Assembly: GCA_944390865.1 (NCBI GenBank)
Contig: CALXRC010000001.1
Coordinates: 1-64,000 of the forward strand
Origin: an uncultured Spirochaetales bacterium
GTDB lineage: Bacteria > Spirochaetota > Spirochaetia > Sphaerochaetales > Sphaerochaetaceae
Direction of reading: 5' to 3'
Length of the DNA: 64,000 bases
How positions within the stretch are numbered: the stretch's first letter is position 1; every line of letters starts with the position of its first letter. Below, piece by piece: positions 24,701 to 33,506 of the stretch. Made by a program: the position numbers and the translations under genes. The notes beneath the pieces are model-generated. The model was not told the DNA's origin, searched no databases, and worked only from the letters and a program-made list of their open reading frames with translations.

Positions 24701-25990
24701 ATGAAAAACCTTGTCAACGAGAAAATAAACACAGCATCACTTCCGGATGAGAACGGCTACTTCGGCTCCTACGGCGGTTCATTCGTCCCTCCAGAGCTTC
24801 AGAGTGTAATGGATGAAGTCACTCAGGCTTATGAGAAAATCAGCAGGGATCCTGAGTTCATAGCCCAGCTCAGGGATCTTCAGGAGCACTATACAGGACG
24901 CCCCTCGCCTGTCTTTCATGCAAAAAACCTCAGCAGGGCTGCGGGAGGAGCCCAGATCTATCTCAAGAGAGAGGATCTGAACCATACAGGCGCACACAAG
25001 ATAAACCACTGTCTCGGCGAAGCCCTGCTTGCAAAGCGGATGGGCAAGAAGAAAGTCATTGCGGAAACAGGAGCAGGCCAGCACGGCGTGGCACTGGCAA
25101 CGGCTGCTGCCCTTCTGGGACTTGAATGCGACATCTATATGGGAGAGGTGGATGTGATGAAGGAAGCTCCCAATGTCTCAAGGATGAAGATTCTCGGAGC
25201 CAGGGTCATTCCTGTGAAAAGCGGTACAAGGACGCTGAAAGATGCGGTTGACGAGGCATTCAAGGCCTATCTCAAGGATCCTGTCACTCAGATCTACTGC
25301 ATCGGTTCTGTTGTCGGTCCTCACCCTTTCCCGATGATGGTCCGCGACTTCCAGTCTGTCATAGGCGTCGAAGCAAAAGAGCAGATGCAGAAGATGACAG
25401 GACGGCTTCCTGACAGCATCGTGGCCTGCGTAGGCGGCGGGAGCAATGCAATGGGTATCTTCTCAGCCTTCCTTGATGACAGGGACGTCTCGCTCTACGG
25501 CGTTGAGCCTGCGGGCATGGGTCTTGATACAGACCAGCATGCAGCTTCGATAACAATGGGAAAGCCGGGCATCCTGCACGGCTTCAAGACGATCCTGATT
25601 CAGGATGAGAACGGACAGCCGCTGCCTGTCTACTCCATTGCCTCCGGCCTTGACTATCCTGGAGCAGGCCCTCAGCACTGCTATCTTCACGATATAAAGA
25701 GAGTGAATTACACGACAATCACAGACAGGGAGGCTGTTGAAGCCTTCTATGCCCTGAGCAGAATGGAGGGAATCATTCCCGCCCTTGAATCAAGCCATGC
25801 AGTGGCATACGCTGTGAAACTGGCACAGACAATGGACAAGGACAAGACAATCCTCGTCAACCTTTCAGGCCGCGGAGACAAGGACATAGACTTTGTCATG
25901 GCGAACTACCCTCTGGTGGAATACGAACCGGAAGAAGGCAGCAGAAATGATTACAAAGAGTTCCTGACTCACATTCACTCACGCCGCTGA
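24701..25990 (+). CDS. trpB: tryptophan synthase beta subunit, stand-alone
   Basis: PLP enzyme that makes tryptophan from indole and serine. At 429 residues it is slightly longer than usual because of the N-terminal and C-terminal tails. [23 protein letters not shown] carries the PLP Lys (HK pair); the [11 protein letters not shown] segment contains the catalytic Glu. [10 protein letters not shown] is the phosphate loop, and NLSGRGDKD closes the site. All catalytic residues are present. No trpA or other trp gene is in the window, so it may work on scavenged indole. It has its own promoter and terminator. Confidence 0.95.
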   Translation: MKNLVNEKINTASLPDENGYFGSYGGSFVPPELQSVMDEVTQAYEKISRDPEFIAQLRDLQEHYTGRPSPVFHAKNLSRAAGGAQIYLKREDLNHTGAHKINHCLGEALLAKRMGKKKVIAETGAGQHGVALATAAALLGLECDIYMGEVDVMKEAPNVSRMKILGARVIPVKSGTRTLKDAVDEAFKAYLKDPVTQIYCIGSVVGPHPFPMMVRDFQSVIGVEAKEQMQKMTGRLPDSIVACVGGGSNAMGIFSAFLDDRDVSLYGVEPAGMGLDTDQHAASITMGKPGILHGFKTILIQDENGQPLPVYSIASGLDYPGAGPQHCYLHDIKRVNYTTITDREAVEAFYALSRMEGIIPALESSHAVAYAVKLAQTMDKDKTILVNLSGRGDKDIDFVMANYPLVEYEPEEGSRNDYKEFLTHIHSRR

Positions 25991-26018
25991 GATCTTTTTC
26001 TGTTTTCAGCTATGCAGG

Positions 26019-26052
26019 CAGCTCTTTCCTTTGCAGGGAAGAGCTGTTTCTG
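26019..26052 (+). terminator. rho-independent terminator after trpB
   Basis: CAGCTCTTTCC pairs with GGGAAGAGCTG around a six-base loop (11 bp, one G-U), followed by TTTCTG. Confidence 0.7.
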
Positions 26053-26070
26053 TCATGCGATGTCAAGAAA

Positions 26071-26085
26071 AGTCTGTTCCAGACT
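26071..26085. promoter_or_regulatory. palindrome upstream of rhaM
   Basis: AGTCTG-TTC-CAGACT is a perfect 6-bp inverted repeat with a three-base centre, 27 bases before the rhaM start. It could be an operator; it does not match the palindrome before rhaB. Confidence 0.3.
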
Positions 26086-26112
26086 GCTGGCTGGGCCATT
26101 ATCCTTTCAGAT

Positions 26113-26430
26113 ATGGAAAAACGTGAAGCATTCAAGATGTATTTGAAGGAAGGCTGCAAGGAAGAATACAAGAAGCGCCATGCAGCACTCTGGCCTGAGG
26201 TGAGGAAAATCCTCAAGGACAGCGGCGTCTATGATTACTCTATTTATCTTGATGAGGAAAGCGGCACGCTGTTTGCCTTTCAGAAGATCAGCGGCTCGCA
26301 GTCAAGTCAGGATCTTGGAGCAGAGGATGCAATAAAGAAGTGGTGGCACTACATGGCGCCGCTCATGAAGACAAACGAAGACGAGAGTCCTGTCTCTGTT
26401 CCGCTTGAGGAGATGTTCCACTTAGACTGA
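26113..26430 (+). CDS. rhaM: L-rhamnose mutarotase
   Basis: A 105-residue dimeric alpha-beta barrel enzyme that interconverts the anomers of L-rhamnose. Family signatures are an early FKMYLKEGCKEEYKKRHAALWPEV (catalytic His in RHAALW), YDYSIYLDEESGTLFAF and a late KWWHYMAPLM. The length matches RhaM. There is no evident Shine-Dalgarno sequence. Its stop overlaps the convergent AraC gene by nine bases. It belongs functionally to the rhamnose set that follows. Confidence 0.92.
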   Translation: MEKREAFKMYLKEGCKEEYKKRHAALWPEVRKILKDSGVYDYSIYLDEESGTLFAFQKISGSQSSQDLGAEDAIKKWWHYMAPLMKTNEDESPVSVPLEEMFHLD

Positions 26431-27366
26431 GTTTCTTTCTCTCCAGACTTCCGGGCTGACGCGGTAATAAGACTTAAAGGTGCGGCTGAAATGTTCAGGA
26501 GAGCTGTACCCCACCATCCAGGCTATCTGCTTGCAGGACAGCCTGTCCTTTCTGAGCAGCCTGCAGGCCTCTTCCATCCTGAGCTTTCTGACAATCTGGG
26601 AAAAGGACAGGCCTGTCTTCTCATGGATGAGCCGGGAGGCATACTGCTCTGTTATTCCGAAGTCACGTGCAAAGGAAGTGAGGGTCGCGTCCTTGCTGTG
26701 CTCTTCAAGATAGCTCATTATGCGGAACACTTCGCGTCTCTCGCCACCGGTCATGGCTGAGCGGAGACTGCCCGAACGCTTTATCTTCAGAATCATTCTC
26801 TCAAACAGGACTTCCTTGAAGCGCATGCTCAGGCTGTCATTTATTCTGTCCTGCTGCAGCATTTCCTCCACATCGTCATCCAGGCTGTTGCCGGAAAAAA
26901 TGACAAAGGACTTGTCTCTCAGCGAGAGCGAGAAACGCTGATCAAGGGAAAAGAAGAAGTCCCGGCTGATGAGGAAATTCAGCGCGATTGTCTTCTCATC
27001 CGCGCTCCAGATGCTGTGATAATAACCGGGAAAGATTATTGCCGCATCCCCCTGGGCCAGCTTCTCATCCTGCCCTTCTATGCTCTGCTCTGCCTCTCCG
27101 CGGCAGATGTATACAAGCTCAACAAACTTGTGCGAGTGCAGATAGCGCGGCATGTAGCACGGATGCTTCAGGATTATGACGCTTTCATCAATCCTGCTGC
27201 TGTAATAGGAGGAAGACAGGACAATCTTCTCCTCCAGACGTGCGAACTCCTGCACAGGGGAAGGAAGGTTTATGTACTCGACAGTGCTCCTGCCCTCCTC
27301 ATACAGCTTCCTGTAATAAAGCTCTTCATCACTTAAAGTATAAAATTCATCAATAAGCTGTCCCAT
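26422..27366 (-). CDS. AraC-family regulator, probable rhamnose regulator
   Basis: A 314-residue transcription regulator. The N-terminal half is a cupin-like sensor (HSHKFVELVYICRGEAEQ, then GDAAIIFPGYYHSIW). The C-terminal hundred residues hold the paired helix-turn-helix of AraC proteins (LTSFARDFGITEQYASRLI and the typical CKQIAWMVGYSSPEHFSRTFK). It is divergent from rhaB and convergent with rhaM, so rhamnose control resembling RhaS/RhaR is likely. I use ATG 27366; an in-frame TTG at 27417 would extend it into the intergenic palindrome. Neither has a clear ribosome-binding site. Confidence 0.82.
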   Translation of the reverse strand: MGQLIDEFYTLSDEELYYRKLYEEGRSTVEYINLPSPVQEFARLEEKIVLSSSYYSSRIDESVIILKHPCYMPRYLHSHKFVELVYICRGEAEQSIEGQDEKLAQGDAAIIFPGYYHSIWSADEKTIALNFLISRDFFFSLDQRFSLSLRDKSFVIFSGNSLDDDVEEMLQQDRINDSLSMRFKEVLFERMILKIKRSGSLRSAMTGGERREVFRIMSYLEEHSKDATLTSFARDFGITEQYASRLIHEKTGLSFSQIVRKLRMEEACRLLRKDRLSCKQIAWMVGYSSPEHFSRTFKSYYRVSPEVWRERNSV

Positions 27367-27409
27367 AAGATGATTATGGGTCACGCAATGGATAAAATCA
27401 ATCAATAAG

Positions 27410-27433
27410 TTGTGCAAATTGTCAATTGCACAA
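27410..27433. promoter_or_regulatory. palindromic operator candidate between the regulator and rhaB
   Basis: TTGTGCAA and TTGCACAA form a perfect 8-bp inverted repeat separated by eight bases, and a second palindrome AATTG-T-CAATT lies between the arms. It sits in the divergent control region, 28 bases before the rhaB start. AraC proteins normally use direct repeats, so another regulator or a dimeric arrangement is possible. Confidence 0.45.
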
Positions 27434-27460
27434 AGCCCTTACAGGGAGGATGATTCAGAT

Positions 27461-28816
27461 ATGACATACCTTGCGATGGATATCGGAGCATCAAGCGGAA
27501 AGCTGATCCGCTCCTGTCTTGCTGACGGAAAGATAAAGACTGAAGTTGTCTGCCGCTTTGAGAACAGTCTCATTGAGCGCAATGGACATCTGTGCTGGGA
27601 CATTGACAGGCTTTATGACGAAATGGTCGCAGGCCTGAGGCTTGCGGGAAAGGCAGACTGGATCAGCATCGACACCTGGGCTGTGGACTATGTCCTTCTG
27701 GACGGAAACGGAAAGCGCATCAGCGATGCTGTCTCCTACCGCGACAGCCGGACGGACAATGTCAGCTGCCCGGTTTCCCGTCATGAGATGTACCAGCATA
27801 CCGGCATCCAGTACCAGAAGTTCAACACAGTCTATCAGCTGCTGGCACAGAAAGAGGAAGAGCCGGAAATCTTTGACAGGGCGGAGCATCTGCTCTTTGT
27901 TCCTGACTACCTGGCTTACAGACTTACAGGAAAGATGTGCCAGGAGTATACAAACGCAAGCACGACGGGACTTCTGAAGGCCGGGACAAGGGAATGGGAC
28001 GCTGAACTCATTGAACGCCTAGGCCTGAAAAAAACCCTTTTCAAGCCGCTTACAATGAGCGGAACTGTTCTCGGCCCTGTCACGGAGGACATAGGCTATG
28101 ACGCCTCATTCATCCTCGCACCCACTCATGACACGGCCTGCGCCGTGCTGGCCTGTCCTCTGACAGAATCATCACTCTATCTGTCTTCCGGGACCTGGTC
28201 GCTGCTCGGCACAGTCAGCCGAACGCCATACACATCCCGGGCTGCAGAGGATGCAAACCTTACAAATGAGGGAGCTGATGACGGAAAGATAAGGCTGCTG
28301 AAAAACATCATGGGAACATGGATGTTCCAGAATGTGAGAAAGGAAAACGGCAATGTCAGCTTCTCAGTCCTGCAGGAAGAAGCAGAGCACTCGCAGCTCA
28401 TCGGGTGCATCGATGCGCTTGACGACCGTTTTCTCTCTCCCTCTTCCATGACAGATGAAATCGCCTCAGCCCTGTCAGAACAGGGTCTCAGGAAGCCGCG
28501 GACAAGAGGAGAGACTGCCAATGTCATCTATCACAGTCTCGCCCTTGCATACAGGAAAGCTGCTGAGGAGCTCAGTGCGATAACAGGAAGGACCTTCACC
28601 CATCTTGCCATCGCAGGCGGCGGCTCTAAGGACAGCTACCTCAATGCACTGACAGCCAGATACACGGGACTTGAGGTGACAGCAGGACCTGTCGAGGCAA
28701 GCGCAGCGGGAAACATACTCTCAGCAATGATCCACACCGGACTTGTTGAAAGAGCTGAGGCAAAAGATCTGATCACATCGTCATTTGACATAAAAACAGT
28801 GAAAGCGGAGGAATAG
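27461..28816 (+). CDS. rhaB: L-rhamnulokinase
   Basis: FGGY-family kinase that phosphorylates L-rhamnulose at the 1 position. The 451-residue protein begins MTYLAMDIGASSGKLI (phosphate loop), continues with DTWAVDYVLLD and the PTHDTACAVLACP segment, and ends with the nucleotide-binding AIAGGGSKDSYLNALTA. I use ATG 27461, preceded by GGGAGG; an in-frame start at 27410 would fall in the operator. It abuts rhaA without a gap. Confidence 0.93.
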   Translation: MTYLAMDIGASSGKLIRSCLADGKIKTEVVCRFENSLIERNGHLCWDIDRLYDEMVAGLRLAGKADWISIDTWAVDYVLLDGNGKRISDAVSYRDSRTDNVSCPVSRHEMYQHTGIQYQKFNTVYQLLAQKEEEPEIFDRAEHLLFVPDYLAYRLTGKMCQEYTNASTTGLLKAGTREWDAELIERLGLKKTLFKPLTMSGTVLGPVTEDIGYDASFILAPTHDTACAVLACPLTESSLYLSSGTWSLLGTVSRTPYTSRAAEDANLTNEGADDGKIRLLKNIMGTWMFQNVRKENGNVSFSVLQEEAEHSQLIGCIDALDDRFLSPSSMTDEIASALSEQGLRKPRTRGETANVIYHSLALAYRKAAEELSAITGRTFTHLAIAGGGSKDSYLNALTARYTGLEVTAGPVEASAAGNILSAMIHTGLVERAEAKDLITSSFDIKTVKAEE

Positions 28817-30052
28817 ATGTACAGCGAAGCAAAAGAGATTTACGCCAGATACGGCATTGATACGGAAAAGGTGCTGGCACAGCTGGCAAAGGTGCCTGTC
28901 AGCATCAACTGCTGGCAGGGAGATGATGTCATAGGCTTTGAGAAAAACGCAGGTCCGCTGACAGGCGGCATCCAGACAACCGGAAACTATCCGGGAAGAG
29001 CGAGAAATCCGCAGGAGCTGATGAATGACTTCACCTTCGCCTCTTCTCTCATTCCCGGAGCCAAGCGCCTCAACCTGCATGCAAGCTACCTCATCAGCGA
29101 CAGGCCGAAGGACAGGAATGAGATAACAGAGGAGGATTTCAGGCCCTGGATTGACTATGCAAAGGCGCACGGGCTCGGACTTGACTTCAATCCGACCTGC
29201 TTTTCTCACCCGATGGTTGTAAACAACCTCACTCTTTCATCTCCTCACAAGGAAGTCAGGGATTTCTGGATTGAGCACTGCAGGAGAAGCAGGAGAATTG
29301 CAGGCTGTTTTGCGAAGGAGCTTGGCACATATTCAGTGTGCAATCTCTGGATCCCGGACGGATTCAAGGACACCCCGGCAGACCGCCTCAGCCCAAGACT
29401 GAGGCTGGAAGATTCTCTCAACCAGATCTTTGAGGAGAAAATTGACGGCGTCATCGACAGCGTGGAAAGCAAGGTCTTCGGAATCGGAGTTGAGTCGTTC
29501 ACCGTCGGCTCAAGCGAGTTCTACCTGGGTTATGCAGCCCGCCACAAAGGTGTTTACCAGCTGCTTGACAGCGGTCACTATCATCCGACGGAAATGATTT
29601 CCGAAAAGATATCTGCCCTGCTCACAGTCTTTGACAGGATCCCTCTCCACGTCACGCGCTCTGTCAGGTGGGACAGCGATCATGTTGTCCGTCTTGATGA
29701 CGAGCTGAAAGAAATCGCAAAGGAAATCGTACGCAATGATGCTCTGGACAAAGTGCTTGTCGGCCTTGACTTCTTCGATGCGTCCATCAACCGCATTGTG
29801 GCCTGGGTCGTGGGAACAAGGAACATGAAGAAAGCCCTCCTGATGGCTATGCTTGAAGACAACAGGACAATGAAGGAAGATCAGGAGGCAGAGAACTACA
29901 CTCACCTCTTCGCCTACAGCGAGCAGATGAAGAACCTTCCCTGGCAGGAAGTGTGGAATGAAGCGCTGCGCAGGGAGAATCTCAGCACAGACTTCTCATG
30001 GTTTGACGAAGTCATGAAGTATGAGAAAGACGTGCTGTCAAAAAGGAGCTAG
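28817..30052 (+). CDS. rhaA: L-rhamnose isomerase
   Basis: Metal-dependent (Mn) TIM-barrel enzyme that converts L-rhamnose to L-rhamnulose. It has 411 residues, near the usual length. Diagnostic segments are VSINCWQGDDVIGFE, NLHASYL, GLDFNPTCFSHP and WIPDGFKD in the first half. DSGHYHPTE and SVRWDSDHVV carry metal-binding Asp and His, and GLDFFDASINR follows. It starts on the base after the rhaB stop. Confidence 0.95.
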   Translation: MYSEAKEIYARYGIDTEKVLAQLAKVPVSINCWQGDDVIGFEKNAGPLTGGIQTTGNYPGRARNPQELMNDFTFASSLIPGAKRLNLHASYLISDRPKDRNEITEEDFRPWIDYAKAHGLGLDFNPTCFSHPMVVNNLTLSSPHKEVRDFWIEHCRRSRRIAGCFAKELGTYSVCNLWIPDGFKDTPADRLSPRLRLEDSLNQIFEEKIDGVIDSVESKVFGIGVESFTVGSSEFYLGYAARHKGVYQLLDSGHYHPTEMISEKISALLTVFDRIPLHVTRSVRWDSDHVVRLDDELKEIAKEIVRNDALDKVLVGLDFFDASINRIVAWVVGTRNMKKALLMAMLEDNRTMKEDQEAENYTHLFAYSEQMKNLPWQEVWNEALRRENLSTDFSWFDEVMKYEKDVLSKRS

Positions 30053-30057
30053 GAAAA

Positions 30058-30858
30058 ATGCAGAAAGTACTGGAAGACTACATCAGGATGTGCTATGACG
30101 GCTTTCTTCAGGGCTGGCATGAGCGCAACGGAGGAAACCTGACATACAGAATGAGGGAAGAGGAAGCGGCTTCCTGCGCCCCTCTGTTCAGCCAGGACAG
30201 GCACATTGCCCTGCCTGTCGAGGTGCCTGCCCTGAAAAATGAATATTTCATAACCACAGGAAGCGGACGCTATATGAGAAATGTCCCGCTGGCTCCGCAG
30301 GAGAACATCGGAATCATCAGGATTGATGATGACGGCAGGGGCTACACGATACTCTGGGGACTGGAAGGAGGCGCAAGGCCGACCAGCGAACTGCCAAGCC
30401 ATCTGCTCAATCATGTAAGCCGCATGGAAGCGACCGGCGGAAAATGCAGGGTAATATATCATGCGCATCCTGCGAACATCACGGCACTCAGCTATACAAT
30501 CGAGCCTGATGCAAAGACTCTCTCACGCATTCTCTGGCAGAGCGAGACAGAATGTGCAGTCGTGTTCCCGGAAGGCGTCGGAATTCTCGACTGGATGATT
30601 CCCGGCGGCACAGACATCGCAGCAGAAAGCGCGAAGCTCATAAGGAAATATCCGGCAATTGTATGGGCCTTCCATGGGATCTTCGGCTCCGGAGAGACCT
30701 TTGACGAGACCTTCGGACTTGTTCACACAATCGAGAAGGCTGCAGAAATCTATCTCAAGGCAAAGGGCGCCGGAATAATCAGGACAATAAGCGATGATCA
30801 GCTGAGAATCCTAGCCTCCGCCTTCGGCGTCAGGATAAACGAGGACTTTCTCAACTAG
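30058..30858 (+). CDS. rhaD: L-rhamnulose-1-phosphate aldolase
   Basis: Class II zinc aldolase that splits rhamnulose 1-phosphate to dihydroxyacetone phosphate and L-lactaldehyde. It has 266 residues. WHERNGGNLTYR near the N-terminus binds the phosphate, VIYHAHPANITALS carries two zinc His residues, and a third lies in WAFHGIFGSG. AGGAAAA precedes the ATG. It is the last rha gene; no lactaldehyde reductase or rhamnose transporter is adjacent. Confidence 0.94.
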   Translation: MQKVLEDYIRMCYDGFLQGWHERNGGNLTYRMREEEAASCAPLFSQDRHIALPVEVPALKNEYFITTGSGRYMRNVPLAPQENIGIIRIDDDGRGYTILWGLEGGARPTSELPSHLLNHVSRMEATGGKCRVIYHAHPANITALSYTIEPDAKTLSRILWQSETECAVVFPEGVGILDWMIPGGTDIAAESAKLIRKYPAIVWAFHGIFGSGETFDETFGLVHTIEKAAEIYLKAKGAGIIRTISDDQLRILASAFGVRINEDFLN

Positions 30859-30879
30859 ACAAGACTCCGGCCTGAGAGG

Positions 30880-30911
30880 AAAAGACCGCCATCAATGAGC
30901 GGTCTTTTCTG
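30880..30911 (+). terminator. rho-independent terminator after rhaD, probably bidirectional
   Basis: A perfect 10-bp stem AAAAGACCGC/GCGGTCTTTT with a nine-base loop, followed by CTG and further T residues. The A-run on the left arm would serve as the T-run for the converging mgtC-like gene. Confidence 0.75.
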
Positions 30912-30914
30912 TCT

Positions 30915-31604
30915 TTATGAAATCTTTATTCTGTTTATCTCACAGATAAAGCCAAGCCGTCTGATGCGGCACATGAGCTCGCTGACGCTCATCTGGCTCC
31001 TGAACACGACGCGGCCGGTGAAGACAAGACTGCTGTCATCAGCAATCTCCAGCTGGGCATTCCTGACTGATATGCCGGCCTTCTTGAGCGAGGCGACCAC
31101 CATTTCCAGAGTGAGATTCATGTCCTTGATGCTCACAGTCATTTCGGCCGATGTGAACGCGCTGCTGTAGAGGAAATGGCTGTGGAGAATGAACTGTATG
31201 ATGAGGATGAAAATGGTGAACACAATGCCTGTGACATACATCCCGGCTCCAATTGCAATTCCCATTCCGACAGTTGCCCACAGCCCGGCAGAAGTTGTCA
31301 GTCCAACTGTGTTTTCTTTCCTGACGAATATGACGCCGGCGCCAAGAAAGCCGATCGCGGTGACAACGCCGGCAGCTATTCTCGATGCATCCAGTGATAT
31401 CCCCTCATATCCGACAACATCGAAAAAGCCGTACTTTGAGACAGCCATCATCAGCGCAGATGAAATCGCAACCAGAATGTGAGTCCTGATTCCGGCGTTC
31501 TTTGCCCTTCTCTCACGCTCTATTCCTATCAAGGATCCGCATACAGCGGCTATGAATATCCGGATGATGCATTCCGGTTCAAAAGGTTGCACAATACTGT
31601 CCAA
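30915..31604 (-). CDS. MgtC/SapB-family membrane protein
   Basis: A 229-residue protein with an N-terminal MgtC domain of about four to five membrane helices (ECIIRIFIAAVCGSLIGIER, GIRTHILVAISSALM, GFLGAGVIF, GLTTSAGLWAT) and a C-terminal ACT-like cytoplasmic domain. Family members modulate magnesium homeostasis and, in some pathogens, intracellular survival. I start it at TTG 31604, seven bases after GGAGG; a TTG at 31610 is only one base from that site. The leader is too short for an M-box riboswitch. Confidence 0.82.
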   Translation of the reverse strand: MDSIVQPFEPECIIRIFIAAVCGSLIGIERERRAKNAGIRTHILVAISSALMMAVSKYGFFDVVGYEGISLDASRIAAGVVTAIGFLGAGVIFVRKENTVGLTTSAGLWATVGMGIAIGAGMYVTGIVFTIFILIIQFILHSHFLYSSAFTSAEMTVSIKDMNLTLEMVVASLKKAGISVRNAQLEIADDSSLVFTGRVVFRSQMSVSELMCRIRRLGFICEINRIKIS

Positions 31605-31648
31605 ACGCAAGCCTCCATGCCATTTTCAGTGCAAAAGTTTGGATACAC

Positions 31649-31678
31649 ATGATAGTCGCCGCTTTTCCGGTTTGTCAA
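31649..31678 (-). promoter_or_regulatory. promoter of the mgtC-like gene
   Basis: Minus-strand TTGACA (31678-31673) and TATCAT (31654-31649), 18 bases apart, with about 35 bases of leader. Confidence 0.6.
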
Positions 31679-31760
31679 ATTTTTTTCATTTTTTAGCTGC
31701 AGATCTGTCCATGCCGGCCTGTCTCATGCTGCACCGCCCAGGCAAGAGCACGGGAGTCTG

Positions 31761-31795
31761 AAAAAAATCTCCGGGAATGCAGTTTCCCGGAGATT
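31761..31795 (-). terminator. rho-independent terminator of the sialic-acid-type operon
   Basis: On the minus strand, AATCTCCGGGAA pairs with TTCCCGGAGATT (12 bp) around a six-base loop, followed by a run of seven T. It lies just past the epimerase stop. Confidence 0.85.
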
Positions 31796-31815
31796 GCAGA
31801 CAGCTAAGAAAAACT

Positions 31816-33000
31816 TCAGGCCTTCATTGAATCAATAAGTTCAATGCACTTCATATACATGCGCGGCACATGGAAAGGACCTTTATACAGATTGCCCTTG
31901 ATGCGCGTAGCCAGACTGCCATCTCTGTGAAAATATCCAAACCATTCTCCATACTCTCTGTCTGTGAAACGTGCCTCTATATAATCATCCACAAGCTCAA
32001 AGCGTGTCAGCCATTTCGGCTCCCGGGTTATCTTGTATGCCATCAGCGTCGCAATGGCGGCCTCGCACTGCGGCCACCAGAACTTCATGTCCTGATGGTA
32101 CTCACTGACAGGAAGCCCCAGAGCATCCCTGTACTGGATTATTCCGCCTCCATACTCCTCATCCCAGCCAATCTTCCACATCCACTCAAGCATCTTCAGA
32201 CCTAGTCCTGTCAAATGCTCATCAGCGGTATTAATGCCTTCATTCATTATGAACCAGGCTCCTTCAATGGCATGTCCGGGATTAAGCAGACGGCCCTCAT
32301 AATGTTCGCTCATGAAGCGTCCGTCAGGCGCGCACTGCTCCAGAACGAGCTTCAGGTCATCCCTCACGAAGAAAGTCTCAACCTCCTTCAGGAGCCTTGT
32401 CATATAAGCATTTATCTCCGCACTGTTTTCAGGGCAGGCCGATCTGAGCTCAGAAAGGACATTCAGAAGAATCATGGGCCCGCCGAAGCCGATTGAGGCT
32501 TCAGTCTCAGGATTGAACTTTGGTATCAGGATGCCGGGAGTCGTGCGCAGATGCTCCACAAACTCAAACAGTCTGAGAGCCTTCTGCTTATATTCACTCT
32601 TTCCCGTTACCCTCGCATAGGCGGCAAATCCAATGACCGCAAAAGTCTCGCTGAAAAAATATCTCAGCCTCTTGATCACAGGCTTGCCGTCAGCCGTTAC
32701 ACGAAAGAACATCCTTCCATCCTCATCAAAACAGTGTTCTTCGATAAAGCGGACCAGCGAATGGGCAGCTTCCAGATACTCTGGCCTTTTTTCAATTTTT
32801 TCATAAGCCGTGCAGAAGGTCCACAGAGCCCTTCCCTGAAACCAGACGGACTTATCGATCTCCATCAGGCTTCCATCACGGTCAAGGCCTGTATAAATTC
32901 CTCCATTGACCTTATCCATTCCATATCTGAGCCAGAAAGGCAGCACATCGCCGACCAGCTCATCGCAGTAACGTTTTCTGACAGAATCCAACTGAATCAT
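31816..33000 (-). CDS. N-acylglucosamine 2-epimerase (AGE/RenBP type)
   Basis: A 394-residue alpha/alpha-barrel epimerase expected to convert ManNAc to GlcNAc, the step after the sialate lyase. KVNGGIYTGLDRDGS and SVWFQGRALWTFC near the N-terminus, RYFFSETFAVIGFAAYA, NPGHAIEGAWF with a catalytic-type His, and FWWPQCEAA near residue 315 are typical of the family. I chose ATG 33000, preceded by GGAGG at four bases; a longer frame begins inside an intergenic hairpin. It takes the place of NanE/NanK, as in Bacteroides. Mannose 2-epimerase activity is the alternative. Confidence 0.82.
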   Translation of the reverse strand: MIQLDSVRKRYCDELVGDVLPFWLRYGMDKVNGGIYTGLDRDGSLMEIDKSVWFQGRALWTFCTAYEKIEKRPEYLEAAHSLVRFIEEHCFDEDGRMFFRVTADGKPVIKRLRYFFSETFAVIGFAAYARVTGKSEYKQKALRLFEFVEHLRTTPGILIPKFNPETEASIGFGGPMILLNVLSELRSACPENSAEINAYMTRLLKEVETFFVRDDLKLVLEQCAPDGRFMSEHYEGRLLNPGHAIEGAWFIMNEGINTADEHLTGLGLKMLEWMWKIGWDEEYGGGIIQYRDALGLPVSEYHQDMKFWWPQCEAAIATLMAYKITREPKWLTRFELVDDYIEARFTDREYGEWFGYFHRDGSLATRIKGNLYKGPFHVPRMYMKCIELIDSMKA

Positions 33001-33021
33001 TCTACCTCCGGTGTTATTAAA

Positions 33022-33042
33022 CAGCCCGGGATAACCGGGCTG
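33022..33042 (-). promoter_or_regulatory. intercistronic stem-loop before the epimerase gene
   Basis: CAGCCCGG and CCGGGCTG form a perfect 8-bp stem with a five-base loop between yhcH and the epimerase. TTTAAT follows on the minus strand. It may reduce read-through or stabilise the upstream RNA. Confidence 0.45.
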
Positions 33043-33062
33043 AAAGGAAAATGAAAAAAGCC

Positions 33063-33506
33063 TCAGCACAGTAGCTTGAACACAGCTTTTCTTACAGTAT
33101 CATCATTTGCCCTGATGCCGCTTTTATGCAGCTCTCCGGGGAAATAGATGACAAAGCAGCCCTTGCCCAGCACAAGCTCATCATCCGCCTGCCCGTCGGC
33201 AAAGGCAATGTCCGCACTGCAGAACGCTGGATCATTCATGTCAGCGCAAGAACGGGCAGATTTGCATACCTCACTTCCGGAAAGCATGACAAAGGCATCA
33301 CAGTTGCGCTTATGATACTCAAATGGCTTGTCTTCACTGCCTGTATCAAACGTCATGATACTGCATGCAAGATCAGCCCTGCCTGTCTCAAAGCTTCCGT
33401 CAGGCGCAGATCTGAAACTGGCAGAAGAGACAATATGGGCCAGCGTTTCAATGGCAGGATGCAGGTCCCTGTATCTGAGAAGATTGTCCAACGAATCAAA
33501 GATCAC
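33063..33506 (-). CDS. YhcH/YjgK/YiaL-family protein (probable sialic acid anomerase)
   Basis: A 147-residue cupin-like protein of the DUF386/YhcH family, which accompanies sialate catabolic genes in many bacteria and has been assigned anomerase-type roles. It shows MIFDSLDNLLRYRDLHPAIETLAHIV at the start, a central FEYHKRNCDAFVMLSG and a late YFPGELHKSGI, which carries the metal-type Glu and His residues. It overlaps nanA by four bases, so the two are coupled. The function is from family and context. Confidence 0.8.
   Translation of the reverse strand: MIFDSLDNLLRYRDLHPAIETLAHIVSSASFRSAPDGSFETGRADLACSIMTFDTGSEDKPFEYHKRNCDAFVMLSGSEVCKSARSCADMNDPAFCSADIAFADGQADDELVLGKGCFVIYFPGELHKSGIRANDDTVRKAVFKLLC

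Noticed and set aside
31605-31680. Possible magnesium M-box riboswitch before the mgtC-like gene
   Set aside because: The promoter lies only about 35 bases from the start codon, far too little for an M-box.
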